Assembly (NCBI GenBank): GCA_963791595.1
Contig: CAWBTF010000014.1
Coordinates: 372,001 to 436,000 of the forward strand
Length of the DNA stretch: 64,000 bases
Source of the DNA: JAEMQF01 sp963791595
GTDB taxonomy: Bacteria > Pseudomonadota > Gammaproteobacteria > Burkholderiales > Burkholderiaceae_C
Reading direction: 5' to 3'
The translations under genes were made by a program, and so were the position numbers. Positions 1 through 8,887 of the stretch are shown here, in pieces; within the stretch, counting starts at the first letter, position 1; every line of letters begins with the position of its first letter. Under the pieces are notes generated by a model. That model searched no databases. It was given only the letters and a program-made list of their open reading frames with translations, and was not told where the DNA came from.

Positions 1-35
1 GGCCCCCGGGCGGCACCAACACCGCCGCCCTGCGG

Positions 36-1850
36 CTATCGGTCGCGCAGCACACGCTCGCTGTTCAGGCCGTCCGACAGTCCGAATTCGAAGCGCCCGC
101 CCGCAGGCAGCGCGCCCACCGGCAGGGCCGCACTGCCGCCCTCCAGTTCGAGCGCGAGCACGCTGCGCTTTGCGCCGAGGTGCGTGACTGCGAGAAACGG
201 GTAGCGTGCGGCGTCCCACGTCACGCGCAAGACGCCGGCCTGTTCGATCGATTGCAGCAACGGCACTGCCGCCTCGGTGCCCGCCGCGAGCGCGCGCTTG
301 CGCGGCTCTTTCGCCACCAGTGCCTGGCCGGCGAACAGCACTTCGAGCTTGGCGATCGGCCCCGGGTGCGGGATCGTGAAACCGAAACGTTGCTGCTGCG
401 GCAGGTGGTCGACCTCCCTGGTCGCGAATCGATGCTCGACGATCGAACCTTGTGCGGTTGTGATGCGCAGCAGGTACGGCCCACTGGCATCGGGCCAGCG
501 CGGGTTGCCGTGCAGCGGCTTGAGTGGCGCGAGTGTCAGCACGCCGTCGTGAAGCGCGCCGCTCACCATCACCAATTCCTGCGCCACGTCGAGGCTGGCG
601 GGGCCGTCGGTGGCGCTCAATGCGCGATCGCTGGGCGTCAGGTAGCCCTGCATCTTGCGGTAGTTGTAGTCGGAGAACCAGTCGCCGTTGCAATAGCTCA
701 TCAGGTCATGCGCGCTGGTGGGCGTCGGGTCGACGAAGCGGCGCGCCGGCGCGTCGTAGCCCCAGATGAAGCGGGTTCCTGCGCCGAGCCGGGCGTTCGC
801 GTACGGATACAGAGGATCGACGCCCGCCGGGCCACCGCAGGGCGCGTGCGCCAGACTCAGGTTGTGGCCGACTTCGTGGACCATCGTTTCCTTGACGATC
901 ACCGGCTGGGTGGGCATGTCGAAACCGAGCGCCGCATTGCCCGGGCGGAAGCCGATGCCGGCCAGGCCGAAACTGCGCTTGGGCATGAAGCCGTAGTAGT
1001 AGGTGCGAGCCGACGCGTTTTCGAGAAGGTGCAGGTCGTCGAGCTCGTTGAGCACCCGCGAGAACGCGGTGCTCCATTGCGCCTCGGTGGTTGGCAATTG
1101 CGTCACCGCACGCGACACGAAGGGCGCGTGGTTTTCGCGAACCACGTCGCTCACCGGCAGGCGCGCCGTCAGGAAGACGTCGGGGCTGTCGACGATCTGA
1201 CCGACTGTCGTGCCGAGCTGGATCGGCACCGCGACCAGGCGCACCGTGACGCCTCCACCGACGCGTGGCGCGATGGTGGTTTGGTTCGTGGCTGTGGGCG
1301 TCAACAGCGGCGTGACCCGCATGCCCGGCCGCACCAACGCTGCGGGGATCGTCACGGAATAGCTGTCGGCGAAGCTCGGGCGCAGCGGCACGCTCGACGG
1401 CACGGTGCCCGTTGGCGTGTCCATCGGCAACTCTTGCAGCAGGCGTCCGCTCGCGTCTTCAACCCGCACCAGGCCGCTCGGCTTGGTGCCCGCGCTGGGG
1501 CTCGTGACATTGAATTTCGCGAGCACGGGGCGATTCGCGACCAGCACCAGGTTTGCATCCTGGCTCGGGAACAACATCGCCTGGCCGAATTCGACCCCCG
1601 AAATCGTGTGGTTGCCGGTGGGCGGGGGCGGGGGCGGGGGCGCCGGCGCTGGTGCTGGTGCCGGTGGGGGCGCGGGTGCTACTACGGGTGGAGGCGGCGG
1701 TGGCGGTGGCGGTGGCGGCGGGGATGACGGCGCCGGCGCCGGTGTGGGCGAGGACGTGGGCGAGGGCGCAGGCGTCTCCTCACCTCCGCCGCAGGCGGTT
1801 GCGCCGACTGCGGCAACCAGGGCGAAGAGATGGGCGAGCTTGTTGTTCAT
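36..1850 (-). CDS. Secreted zincin-type metalloprotease with proline-rich linker
   Basis: Predicted 604-residue exported protease. I chose the ATG at 1850 because it opens a short hydrophobic signal ending in a lipobox-like ATAC-GGG at about residues 18-23, so the mature protein is probably a lipoprotein. Residues about 25-80 are almost only Pro, Ala, Ser and Thr, with runs of up to twelve prolines, and form an extended spacer. The catalytic signature HEVGHNLSLAH lies at residues 325-335; it gives the zinc ligands H325, H329 and H335 and the general base E326, the HExxHxxxxxH pattern of metzincins. The C-terminal third looks beta-rich and may be a binding domain. The substrate is unknown. The gene ends 35 bases from the window edge, so its downstream neighbour is not visible. 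Confidence 0.8.
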   Translation of the reverse strand: MNNKLAHLFALVAAVGATACGGGEETPAPSPTSSPTPAPAPSSPPPPPPPPPPPPVVAPAPPPAPAPAPAPPPPPPPTGNHTISGVEFGQAMLFPSQDANLVLVANRPVLAKFNVTSPSAGTKPSGLVRVEDASGRLLQELPMDTPTGTVPSSVPLRPSFADSYSVTIPAALVRPGMRVTPLLTPTATNQTTIAPRVGGGVTVRLVAVPIQLGTTVGQIVDSPDVFLTARLPVSDVVRENHAPFVSRAVTQLPTTEAQWSTAFSRVLNELDDLHLLENASARTYYYGFMPKRSFGLAGIGFRPGNAALGFDMPTQPVIVKETMVHEVGHNLSLAHAPCGGPAGVDPLYPYANARLGAGTRFIWGYDAPARRFVDPTPTSAHDLMSYCNGDWFSDYNYRKMQGYLTPSDRALSATDGPASLDVAQELVMVSGALHDGVLTLAPLKPLHGNPRWPDASGPYLLRITTAQGSIVEHRFATREVDHLPQQQRFGFTIPHPGPIAKLEVLFAGQALVAKEPRKRALAAGTEAAVPLLQSIEQAGVLRVTWDAARYPFLAVTHLGAKRSVLALELEGGSAALPVGALPAGGRFEFGLSDGLNSERVLRDR

Positions 1851-2271
1851 GAGGGGCTCCCGTGCTTGCCGGCCGCTGCCGCGCGGCATCCATCGCCAAC
1901 ACGCCAGTTCGAGGAGGACGCGACGGTACGTCTGGAGTCGCGCGGCGTCGCCCGCGACCGGTAACGTCTGTGTCGGCGCCAACCGCGCGCGATTTCGCTG
2001 CCGAACCTCCATCAGCCGCAGGGTGCGCTCGCGCTCGGGTGCGGTGCGTGGCCTTGCGGGGTGCGGCGCGCGGTGACACTCCGATACATCGCGCGCACAC
2101 CGGCGCAATCGCAACGAGATGTCCGCGTCGTCGCGCCGCGTCTGCGTGCAGCACGTCACGCCCGGCCGCGGTGCGCGGCGAGTCACCCCCCGATCAGGGG
2201 GTCAGAATGGCGCCCCGCGACGCTCTCTCTGTGCGAGCGATTCGCGCCCCTTGTCCAGATCCGGAGTCCCC
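1851..2271. other. Intergenic region, divergent, no gene supported
   Basis: This 421-base gap separates the divergent protease and DUF1161 genes, so it must carry both promoters. I see no reading frame with coding character. A short GC hairpin with five-base C/G arms and a six-base loop lies near 2187-2202. The bases GGAG at 2263-2266 are the ribosome binding site of the DUF1161 gene. Confidence 0.5.
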
Positions 2272-2496
2272 ATGAAGAAACTTGCCCTGATGTGCGTGTT
2301 GGCCGCAACCTGCGGCGTGTCGCTGGCCCAAGTCAAACCCTGCGAGGAATTGAAGACGGAAATCGCGGCGAAGATCGACGCCAACAAAGTGCCGAACTAC
2401 ACCCTGGACATCGTCGACAACGACAAGGTCGGCGACGCAAAGGTCGTTGGCAGCTGCGAAGGCGGCACGAAGAAGATCACCTACACCCGCAAGTAA
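2272..2496 (+). CDS. DUF1161 periplasmic protein
   Basis: Small secreted protein of 74 residues. The ATG at 2272 follows a GGAG ribosome binding site by five bases and opens a classical signal peptide (MKKLALMCVLAATCGVSLAQ). The mature part begins with the CEELKTEI segment typical of DUF1161 and has two cysteines (in CEEL and in GSCEGG) positioned for a disulfide. DUF1161 proteins are common in beta- and gammaproteobacteria, and no function is established for them. The gene stands alone and is followed by a strong intrinsic terminator, so it is a monocistronic unit. Confidence 0.9.
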   Translation: MKKLALMCVLAATCGVSLAQVKPCEELKTEIAAKIDANKVPNYTLDIVDNDKVGDAKVVGSCEGGTKKITYTRK

Positions 2497-2512
2497 GAAA
2501 ACTTGCGACGAG

Positions 2513-2538
2513 GGCCGCGGCGATGCCGCGGCCTTTTT
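2513..2538 (+). terminator. Intrinsic terminator of the DUF1161 gene
   Basis: A perfect nine-base-pair stem (GGCCGCGGC and GCCGCGGCC, three-base loop GAT) at 2513-2533 is followed directly by five T residues. It lies 16 bases after the DUF1161 stop codon. Confidence 0.9.
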
Positions 2539-2589
2539 ATTGGCCCCCACGCTCGGCGCGTCCGCATCGCGTGTGAGCGCCGGCTCGGG

Positions 2590-3895
2590 CTATTTCACGA
2601 TCAAGCCCGGCAGCCACAGCGACACCGCCGGAAACGCGCACAGCAAGAACAGGCGCAAAACATCGACGGCAATGAACGGCATCGTGCCTCGATAGATGCG
2701 GCCCAGCGTGATGTCGCGCGCGATCGAGTTGATGACGAACACGTTCATGCCCACCGGCGGGCAGATCATTCCGAACGTCACCGCCATCACGACGATGACG
2801 CCGAACCACACCGGGTCGAAGCCGAGCTGCATCATCGCCGGAAACACGATCGGCACGGTAAGCAGAATCATCGCCAGTTCGTCCATCACCGCGCCCAGGA
2901 TCAGGTAGCCCAGCATCACGAGCGCGAGAACGCCGTAGGCGCCGATCGGCAGCGTGGTGAGAAACGTGACGGCCTTCTGCGTGAATTGCGTGATCGTCAG
3001 AAAGTAGCCGAACAGGTAGGCGCCGACGACGATCAACATGATCGCCGACGAGACCCGCAACGCATCGATCAGCGCGGCGCGAATTTGCGGCCAGCGCAAG
3101 TCGCCCGCGCAGCATGCCGATGAACAGCGTGCCCGCCGCGCCGATGCCCGCCGCTTCCTGCACCGTGAACCAGCCGCCGTAGATGCCACCCAGCACGAAC
3201 AGGAACAGCACGAGCACCGCCCAGAGTTCTTTCAGGCTGGCCCAGCGCTCCGCCCAGGTGTGTGGCTCACCCAGCGGCATGCTCGCCGGATTGCGCCAAC
3301 CCATCACCTGGACTGTCAGGAAATAGAGCAGCACCGCCAGCAGGCCCGGCACGACTCCCGCAGCAAACAGCTTGCTGATGTCGGTCTCGGTCATGATGCC
3401 GTAGAGCACGAAGATGACCGACGGCGGAATCATGATGCCCAGCGTGCCGCCGGCGGCGATCAGGCCGGCGGAGAAGCCGGCGTCGTAGCCCGATTTGCGC
3501 ATCTCGGGCAAGGCCACCTGCGTCATCGTCGCAGCGGTCGCGACCGACGAGCCGTTGATCGCCGCGAATCCGGCACACGCCGCGATCGACGCATAGGCCA
3601 AGCCGCCGCGCCGGTGCCCCAGCCAGGCGCGGCCCGCGGCAAACAGCTCGCGGCTCACTCCCGAGTGCGACGCGAACGCGCCCATCAGGATGAACATCGG
3701 AATCACCGCGAGGTTGTAGTCGGTCAGCACCGACAGCGGCACGTTGCCCAGCAAATTGAGCGCCGGCTTCCACCCGCCGAGCATGCCGAAGCCGCCCACA
3801 CCCACCAGCCCCATCGCCACGCCGATCGGCACGCGCAAGGCCATCAGCAGGAACATCAGCACAAAGCCGCCGAGAGCGACCGCGTCGCGGGTCAC
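2590..3895 (-). pseudogene. dctM: TRAP transporter large permease DctM (4TMS-12TMS), one frameshift
   Basis: Large membrane subunit of a TRAP uptake system, the channel-forming partner of the DctQ and DctP encoded upstream. The protein starts at a GTG (3895) behind GAGGG and would be about 434 residues, normal for DctM. It shows many hydrophobic helices and family segments such as GGTLGIMIPPS and MICPPVGMNVFV. The frame breaks at the CCC run 3104-3106: removing one base restores a continuous GMLRGDLRWPQIR junction. Both halves are otherwise well conserved, so this is either a one-base sequence error or a very recent mutation. The gap to DctQ is 73 bases. Confidence 0.85.
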
Positions 3896-3968
3896 TGGTG
3901 CACCCTCGCGCTTCGCGCAGTGCCGCCGAGCGGAACGCAGCAACCCCTTCGCAGCAGCCGGGGGGCGC

Positions 3969-4463
3969 TCACGGCATCGGCCAGTTCAAGGCCACGTCCT
4001 CGCGGCTTGGCTCGCGGCCATGCCAAACGTCCCAGAGCCTGAACAACGCCAGCAACGCTGCGGCCACCGCGCCGCACGCGGCAGCGGCGTAGAACCACAC
4101 CATCGGCAGTCGCAGGTCCATCGTCGCCTGCGTGCCGGTGGTCAGGACCTTGGCCCACACCATCCAGCCCATCGGCGCGAGAAACGCCAAGGTCACGGCA
4201 CCGGCCAGCAAATCCAGGCGGCGTCGATGGCGCGAATTCAGGTGCTCCCACAACACGTCGACGCAGATGTGGCCGGCGTGATAGGTCGCCACCGCCATGC
4301 CCCAGAACAGCGCGATGCCCATCATCAGCTTCGAGCCGTCGAACCAGTCCGGGATCTGCACCGAAAGCAAATCGCGCAGCGCGACGTTGCCCGCGGTCAC
4401 GAGCGCGATCAGCAACAGGAACAGGGCGGCCACCGTCTCCACGGCGGCCAGCAGGCGCTGCAT
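3969..4463 (-). CDS. dctQ: TRAP transporter small permease DctQ
   Basis: Small integral membrane subunit of the TRAP transporter, 164 residues, with four predicted transmembrane helices; the first is at about residues 10-32 and the last near residues 125-150. The family signature FWGMAVATYHAGHICVDVL lies around the second helix. I prefer the ATG at 4463, which is 10 bases past the dctP stop. A GTG at 4490 would overlap dctP by 17 bases and is the alternative. It couples the binding protein to DctM at the membrane. The substrate cannot be deduced; C4-dicarboxylates, keto acids and sugar acids are typical. Confidence 0.88.
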   Translation of the reverse strand: MQRLLAAVETVAALFLLLIALVTAGNVALRDLLSVQIPDWFDGSKLMMGIALFWGMAVATYHAGHICVDVLWEHLNSRHRRRLDLLAGAVTLAFLAPMGWMVWAKVLTTGTQATMDLRLPMVWFYAAAACGAVAAALLALFRLWDVWHGREPSREDVALNWPMP

Positions 4464-4473
4464 CGGCCCGCGG

Positions 4474-5493
4474 CTACTTGGTCGCGCCACGTGCGGCGAG
4501 TTCGCGCTTCAGGTCGTCGAGCGCCGCCTTGCCCGGGATGCCGGCCTTGTCGGCCGAGGCAACCCACTGCGCGGTGAGCGGCTCGACCGCCTTGTGCCAT
4601 GCGTCGAGCTGCGCCGGCGTCAGCTTGACGATCGTGTGGCCGGCGGTCTTGGCGAGTTTCTCCTGGCCGGCGTCTTCGGCGGCGCCCCAGTCGGCGCCGA
4701 CGCGCGCCGCCCATTCATTGGTGCAGTGGTTGTCGATCACCTTTTTCTGGCTCACCGCGAGCTTGTCGTACCAGGGCTTGTTGATCGCCCAGACGAACAC
4801 GGCGGCATACAGGCGCATGTCGGTGTGGTACGCGACCGCCTTGTCGATGCCGAACGAGATGATTGAGTTCCACGGGAACGTGATCGCGTCGGCGACGCCC
4901 TTTTCCAGCGCGTCGCGCGCTTCGGGCGCCGACACCTGCACGTTCGTGCCGCCGAGCGACGTCATCATTTGCGCCACGGTGCCGTTGGCCGAGCGGATCT
5001 TCATGCCCTTGATCTGGCCCGGGTCGGTGATCGGCTGCTTGGAGTGGATCGTGCCGATGTGCAGGTGCGCGAAGCAGACCTTCACGTCTTTCATCTCGGC
5101 GGCGGCGTATTTGCGGTACCAGGCGTCGAGCGCCGCCGAGCCGGGGCCGGGTTGCGTCATCAGGAACGGCAGTTCGCCCGCGGCGAAGATTGGGAAGCGC
5201 CCGGCCTGGTAGCCCGGGTTCACGTAGGTGATCTCGGCGATGCCGTCGCGCGCCATGTCGTAGTGGTCGTTCGCCTTGCCGAGCTGCTGCGCCGGGAACA
5301 TCGAAACCTTGATGCTGCCGCCGGAGGCCGCCTCGACCGATTTGGCCCAGGGCTCGAATCCGGTCTTGGCCAGCGGGTGCTGTGCCGGCACCCAGCTGGC
5401 GAATTTCATCTCGACGGGTTTGTCCTGCGCGAGCAGCGGCAGGGCGAGTGTGGCAATGGCCAAGCCGGCCAGCTGGATTTTGAGTTTCTTCAT
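4474..5493 (-). CDS. dctP: TRAP transporter substrate-binding protein DctP
   Basis: Periplasmic solute receptor of 339 residues, the first gene of a TRAP operon. A clear signal peptide (residues 1-22, ending LPLLAQ) follows an ATG with GGAG nine bases upstream. The DctP fold is evident from segments such as MKFASWVPAQHPLAK, GKANDHYDMARDGIAEITYV and KGMKIRSANGTVAQMMTSLGG, which contains the conserved arginine expected to hold the substrate carboxylate. It delivers ligand to the DctQ/DctM pair encoded directly downstream. Proteins of this type in Burkholderiales bind diverse organic acids, so I do not name a ligand. Confidence 0.9.
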   Translation of the reverse strand: MKKLKIQLAGLAIATLALPLLAQDKPVEMKFASWVPAQHPLAKTGFEPWAKSVEAASGGSIKVSMFPAQQLGKANDHYDMARDGIAEITYVNPGYQAGRFPIFAAGELPFLMTQPGPGSAALDAWYRKYAAAEMKDVKVCFAHLHIGTIHSKQPITDPGQIKGMKIRSANGTVAQMMTSLGGTNVQVSAPEARDALEKGVADAITFPWNSIISFGIDKAVAYHTDMRLYAAVFVWAINKPWYDKLAVSQKKVIDNHCTNEWAARVGADWGAAEDAGQEKLAKTAGHTIVKLTPAQLDAWHKAVEPLTAQWVASADKAGIPGKAALDDLKRELAARGATK

Positions 5494-5652
5494 GGCGATC
5501 TCCGGGGGCTCGAAAGCCGGGCAACGCGGTGCGCCCGACGAGCCGCGAGCATAGCGGCAGGCGCCTCACGCACCGCTCATGGCCTTCCCTCGGATCGCGC
5601 CGCCTTGGAGCCGCAGCGCCGTGTGTCGAAACCGTGGCGGGTTGGGATCGCT

Positions 5653-6417
5653 TCAGGTCGGGCGGCACGCGGCGTTCGAGGCGCAACGCATGTAGGCGAG
5701 CACCTTGGGCACGTAGGCCATCGTCTCGGGATACTCCGGGATCCGGTTGCCGGCGCGCATCACTGCACCATGGCCCGCGTTGTAGCCTGCCAGCGCGAGC
5801 TCCATGTTGTTGTCGAACAACTTGAGCAGGAACTTCAGGTAGTTGGCGCCGGCAAGGATGTTGTCGCGCTGGTTGTACGGGTCGGGGGCGCCGAAGCGCA
5901 GCGCGGTCTCGGGCATCAGCTGCATCAGGCCGATCGCGCCGCGCGGCGACAGCGCGTTGCTGTTGTAGCGCGATTCGGTGGCGATCACCGCGTGCAGCAG
6001 GGCCGGGGCGATCTTCACTTCGGCGGCCACCTCGTTGATGAGACGGCGCACTTCGAGCGGCGCTTCCGGAAGCTTCAGGACCGCGTCCCTGGCCAGGATC
6101 ACGGGGGCGCGCATCGGGGCACTGCCGCGCGCGGCCGATTCCGCCGAGGGCTGCGCCGGAGCGTCGGATTCGCTGTACGTGGCGAGCCAGGCTTCGCTGT
6201 CGGGCAGTGCCGCAGGCGTGGCCGCAGCTTGCGCCGTGAACAGGCCGCCCAGGCTGGTCAAGCTGGGGAATGGGCCACCGCGGACCAGCGCCAAGGCGGC
6301 AAGGACCAGCAGCAACGCTGTCATGCCGGTGGCGAGGTCGAGCATGGTGCGGGAGATCGGCCTGCCGGGTTGCTCGGCGGGGCGTCGAGTCGGGGTCGGG
6401 GTGTGGGCTGATTTCAT
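5653..6417 (-). CDS. Membrane-anchored lytic transglycosylase (SLT domain)
   Basis: Peptidoglycan-cleaving enzyme of 254 residues, judged from the SLT fold. I chose the ATG at 6417, which gives a short basic cytoplasmic stretch and one membrane anchor at about residues 28-46. The catalytic glutamate is E148 in ATESRYNSNALSPRGAIGLM, followed by the family motifs GLMQLMPETA and AGYNAG (residues 210-215). It is shorter than Slt70 and close to MltC/EmtA-type or conjugation-type soluble SLT domains. It is a single gene with no secretion or conjugation genes nearby, so general wall turnover is the likely role. Confidence 0.88.
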   Translation of the reverse strand: MKSAHTPTPTRRPAEQPGRPISRTMLDLATGMTALLLVLAALALVRGGPFPSLTSLGGLFTAQAAATPAALPDSEAWLATYSESDAPAQPSAESAARGSAPMRAPVILARDAVLKLPEAPLEVRRLINEVAAEVKIAPALLHAVIATESRYNSNALSPRGAIGLMQLMPETALRFGAPDPYNQRDNILAGANYLKFLLKLFDNNMELALAGYNAGHGAVMRAGNRIPEYPETMAYVPKVLAYMRCASNAACRPT

Positions 6418-6625
6418 GGACGTGAGTAGGCCTGCGCGGCCCCAAGGCCGGGAACACCACGGCTGAGGGGACGTCCGGCCGCCGCTGTGCTGGATCGCAC
6501 GGCGCTCTGGACCTCTTTTTGTTACGCATGGCGGTTTGCAACAACCGGGCGGGGCCAGCCCAGGCCATTTGCGGCGGCGCAGCAAAGATGCCTTGAGCGC
6601 CCCCTCGCGCGACCTGGTCAGCAGT

Positions 6626-8809
6626 TCAGGCCTTCAGGAAGTGCTCGCGGTTGCCGAGCCAGCGCGCCACATGGCGCTGTGCCAGATCCGGGTCTCGGTC
6701 GAGCAAGGCATCGGCCGCGCGTCGCGCTTGCTGCAGCAAGGCTTCGTCGAGATTGATGTCGGCAAAGCGAAGCAGGGTCGCGCCGGACTGGCGTGAACCC
6801 AGGAACTCGCCCGGACCGCGAATTTCCAGGTCACGCCGGGCAATCTCGAAGCCGTCCTGGGTTTCGAGCATCGCCTTGAGCCGCGCCTTGCCGGTGTCCG
6901 ACAGGCCCTCTCCATACAGAAGCACGCAGGTGCTGGCGACACTGCCCCGGCCGATGCGGCCGCGCAACTGGTGCAACTGCGACAGGCCGAAGCGCTCGGC
7001 GTGCTCCACCACCATCAGCGAAGCGTTCGGCACGTCGACGCCGACTTCGATCACCGTGGTCGCGACCAGCACCGCCAGCTCCCCGGCAGCGAACTGCGCC
7101 ATCGTCCCCGCTTTCTCCTGGGCGCTCATGCGGCCATGCAGCAGGCCGACTCTCTGGCCTCTCAATGCCTCGCCTAATAAGAGATGCGTCGCTGTCGCGT
7201 TTTGCAGGTCAAGCGTTTCCGACTCCTCCACCAGCGGGCAGACCCAGTAGGTTTGCCGCCCGGCCGCGGACTGCTCCCGAATGCGCGCGATCACTGCCTC
7301 GCGACGCGTGTGCGCAAACAGCCGTGTCTGCACGGGCAAGCGCCCCGGCGGGAGTGCGTCGATGGTGCTGATGTCCAGGTCGGCGAACAAGGTCATCGCC
7401 AGAGTTCGTGGGATCGGCGTCGCGCTCATCATCAGGGTGTGCGGCTCCAGGCCTTGCGTGTCCAACTTGGCGCGCAGGGCCAGCCGCTGCTGCACACCGA
7501 AGCGGTGCTGCTCGTCGATGATCGCCAGGCCGAGGCGCGCGAACTCGACCTGTTCCTGGATCACGGCGTGCGTGCCGACGATCAGCGCGGCCTCGCCGGA
7601 GGCAACACGCGCCAGCATCGCGTCGCGCGCCTTGCCCTTTCTGCTGCCGGTGAGCCAAGCCACGCCGACGCCTAGTGGCGCGAGCCAACCCACCAATTTT
7701 CGCAAATGCTGTTCCGCGAGGATTTCGGTGGGCGCCATCAGTGCGCATTGCCAGCCGGCCTGGATCGCCGTGGCCGCGGCCAGCGCGGCGACGACCGTCT
7801 TGCCGGACCCGACATCGCCCTGCAGCAAGCGGTGCATCGGCACATCGCGGCGCAGGTCGGCGCCGATCTCGCCGAGCACGCGCTGCTGCGCCGCGGTGAG
7901 CTTGAACGGCAGCGCGGCGAGCAGCCGGGCGTGCAGCGAGTCGCTCGGCGCGGTGCCGTTCGAGGCAAAGGCCGGTGCACGCTGCCGTGCGCGCTCGCGT
8001 TTGGCCTGGAGTTGCGACAGCTGCTGCGCGAGCAGTTCCTCGAACTTCAGGCGCTGCCACGCCGGATGGTTGCGGTCTTGCAGCGTCGCGAGGCTGGTTT
8101 GCGGACCTGGGTGATGCAGAAACTCGAGCGCGTCGCGAAGCGCCATCAGTCCCGGCGGCAGGATGGTCGGCGGCAGCCATTCGCCAAGGTCGGCGCGGGC
8201 AAGGCCTGAGCCGACGGCTTTGCGCAGATAGGCTTGCGGCAGCTGCGCGCTGCTGGGGTAGACCGGCGTCAGCGCCTGGGGCAGCGGGGTGTCGGCGTCG
8301 ACCCGCTTCACGCTCGGGTGCACCATCTCCAGGCCGAAGAAGCCGCCACGTGCCTCGCCACGCACGCGCACACGCTGGCCGACCGCGAGCGACTTCTGCG
8401 TCGAAGCGTAAAAGTGAAGGAAGCGCAGCACCAGGTCGTCGGACCCGTCGTGAATGCGCACCACGAGCTGGCGCCGCGCGCGCACCTGCACTTGGCAGTC
8501 ACGCACCACGCCTTCGACTTGCGCGACGCCGCCGTCGCGCAGCTCGGCGATCGGCACGACGCGCGTCTCGTCTTCGTAGCGCAGCGGCAGGTGCAGCGCC
8601 AGGTCGATGTCACGCAGCAGGCCGAGTTTTTCCAGCGCACGTTGCGGGCCTGACTTCTGGCCTGACTTCAGCGCTGATTTCTGGCCGGCCTTTGTGTCCG
8701 ATACCGGAGCCGATTTGGAGCCAGACTTGGGGACGGACTTCGCGTCGGAGGTCGAGGCGGACGTCGGCTTGGTGATGGAGGCTGCAGCTCGGGCGGCGCG
8801 AAGGGACAT
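6626..8809 (-). CDS. recG: ATP-dependent DNA helicase RecG, with a low-complexity N-terminal extension
   Basis: Branch-migration helicase that reverses stalled forks and processes Holliday junctions. It is 727 residues, compared with about 690 for the E. coli enzyme. The order is wedge/OB domain, then the helicase core with GDVGSGKT (Walker A), DEQH box, ATPIPRT, and ATTVIEVGVDVP and QLRGRIGRG (motifs V-VI). The start at 8809 gives a tail of about 45 extra residues made of Ser/Lys/Gly/Gln units (KSGSKSAP, KSALKSGQKSGPQ) encoded by degenerate 12-base repeats at about 8645-8740. Some of this tail may be untranslated if a later start is used. The gene diverges from queA, sharing a 78-base promoter region. 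Confidence 0.95.
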   Translation of the reverse strand: MSLRAARAAASITKPTSASTSDAKSVPKSGSKSAPVSDTKAGQKSALKSGQKSGPQRALEKLGLLRDIDLALHLPLRYEDETRVVPIAELRDGGVAQVEGVVRDCQVQVRARRQLVVRIHDGSDDLVLRFLHFYASTQKSLAVGQRVRVRGEARGGFFGLEMVHPSVKRVDADTPLPQALTPVYPSSAQLPQAYLRKAVGSGLARADLGEWLPPTILPPGLMALRDALEFLHHPGPQTSLATLQDRNHPAWQRLKFEELLAQQLSQLQAKRERARQRAPAFASNGTAPSDSLHARLLAALPFKLTAAQQRVLGEIGADLRRDVPMHRLLQGDVGSGKTVVAALAAATAIQAGWQCALMAPTEILAEQHLRKLVGWLAPLGVGVAWLTGSRKGKARDAMLARVASGEAALIVGTHAVIQEQVEFARLGLAIIDEQHRFGVQQRLALRAKLDTQGLEPHTLMMSATPIPRTLAMTLFADLDISTIDALPPGRLPVQTRLFAHTRREAVIARIREQSAAGRQTYWVCPLVEESETLDLQNATATHLLLGEALRGQRVGLLHGRMSAQEKAGTMAQFAAGELAVLVATTVIEVGVDVPNASLMVVEHAERFGLSQLHQLRGRIGRGSVASTCVLLYGEGLSDTGKARLKAMLETQDGFEIARRDLEIRGPGEFLGSRQSGATLLRFADINLDEALLQQARRAADALLDRDPDLAQRHVARWLGNREHFLKA

Positions 8810-8887
8810 GGGAGAATTCTGCCGCTCCCCGGCCGAGCTTCTGCGATTCCACCGATTCGAGAATCCCAGTCCGTTGCGGGCCGGCCC

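Noticed and set aside
180..1727. Long open plus-strand frame of 515 codons opposite the protease gene
   Set aside because: It is the complement of a gene with clear signal peptide and zinc site; its composition is Arg/His/Ala-rich as expected of an antisense frame in GC-rich DNA.
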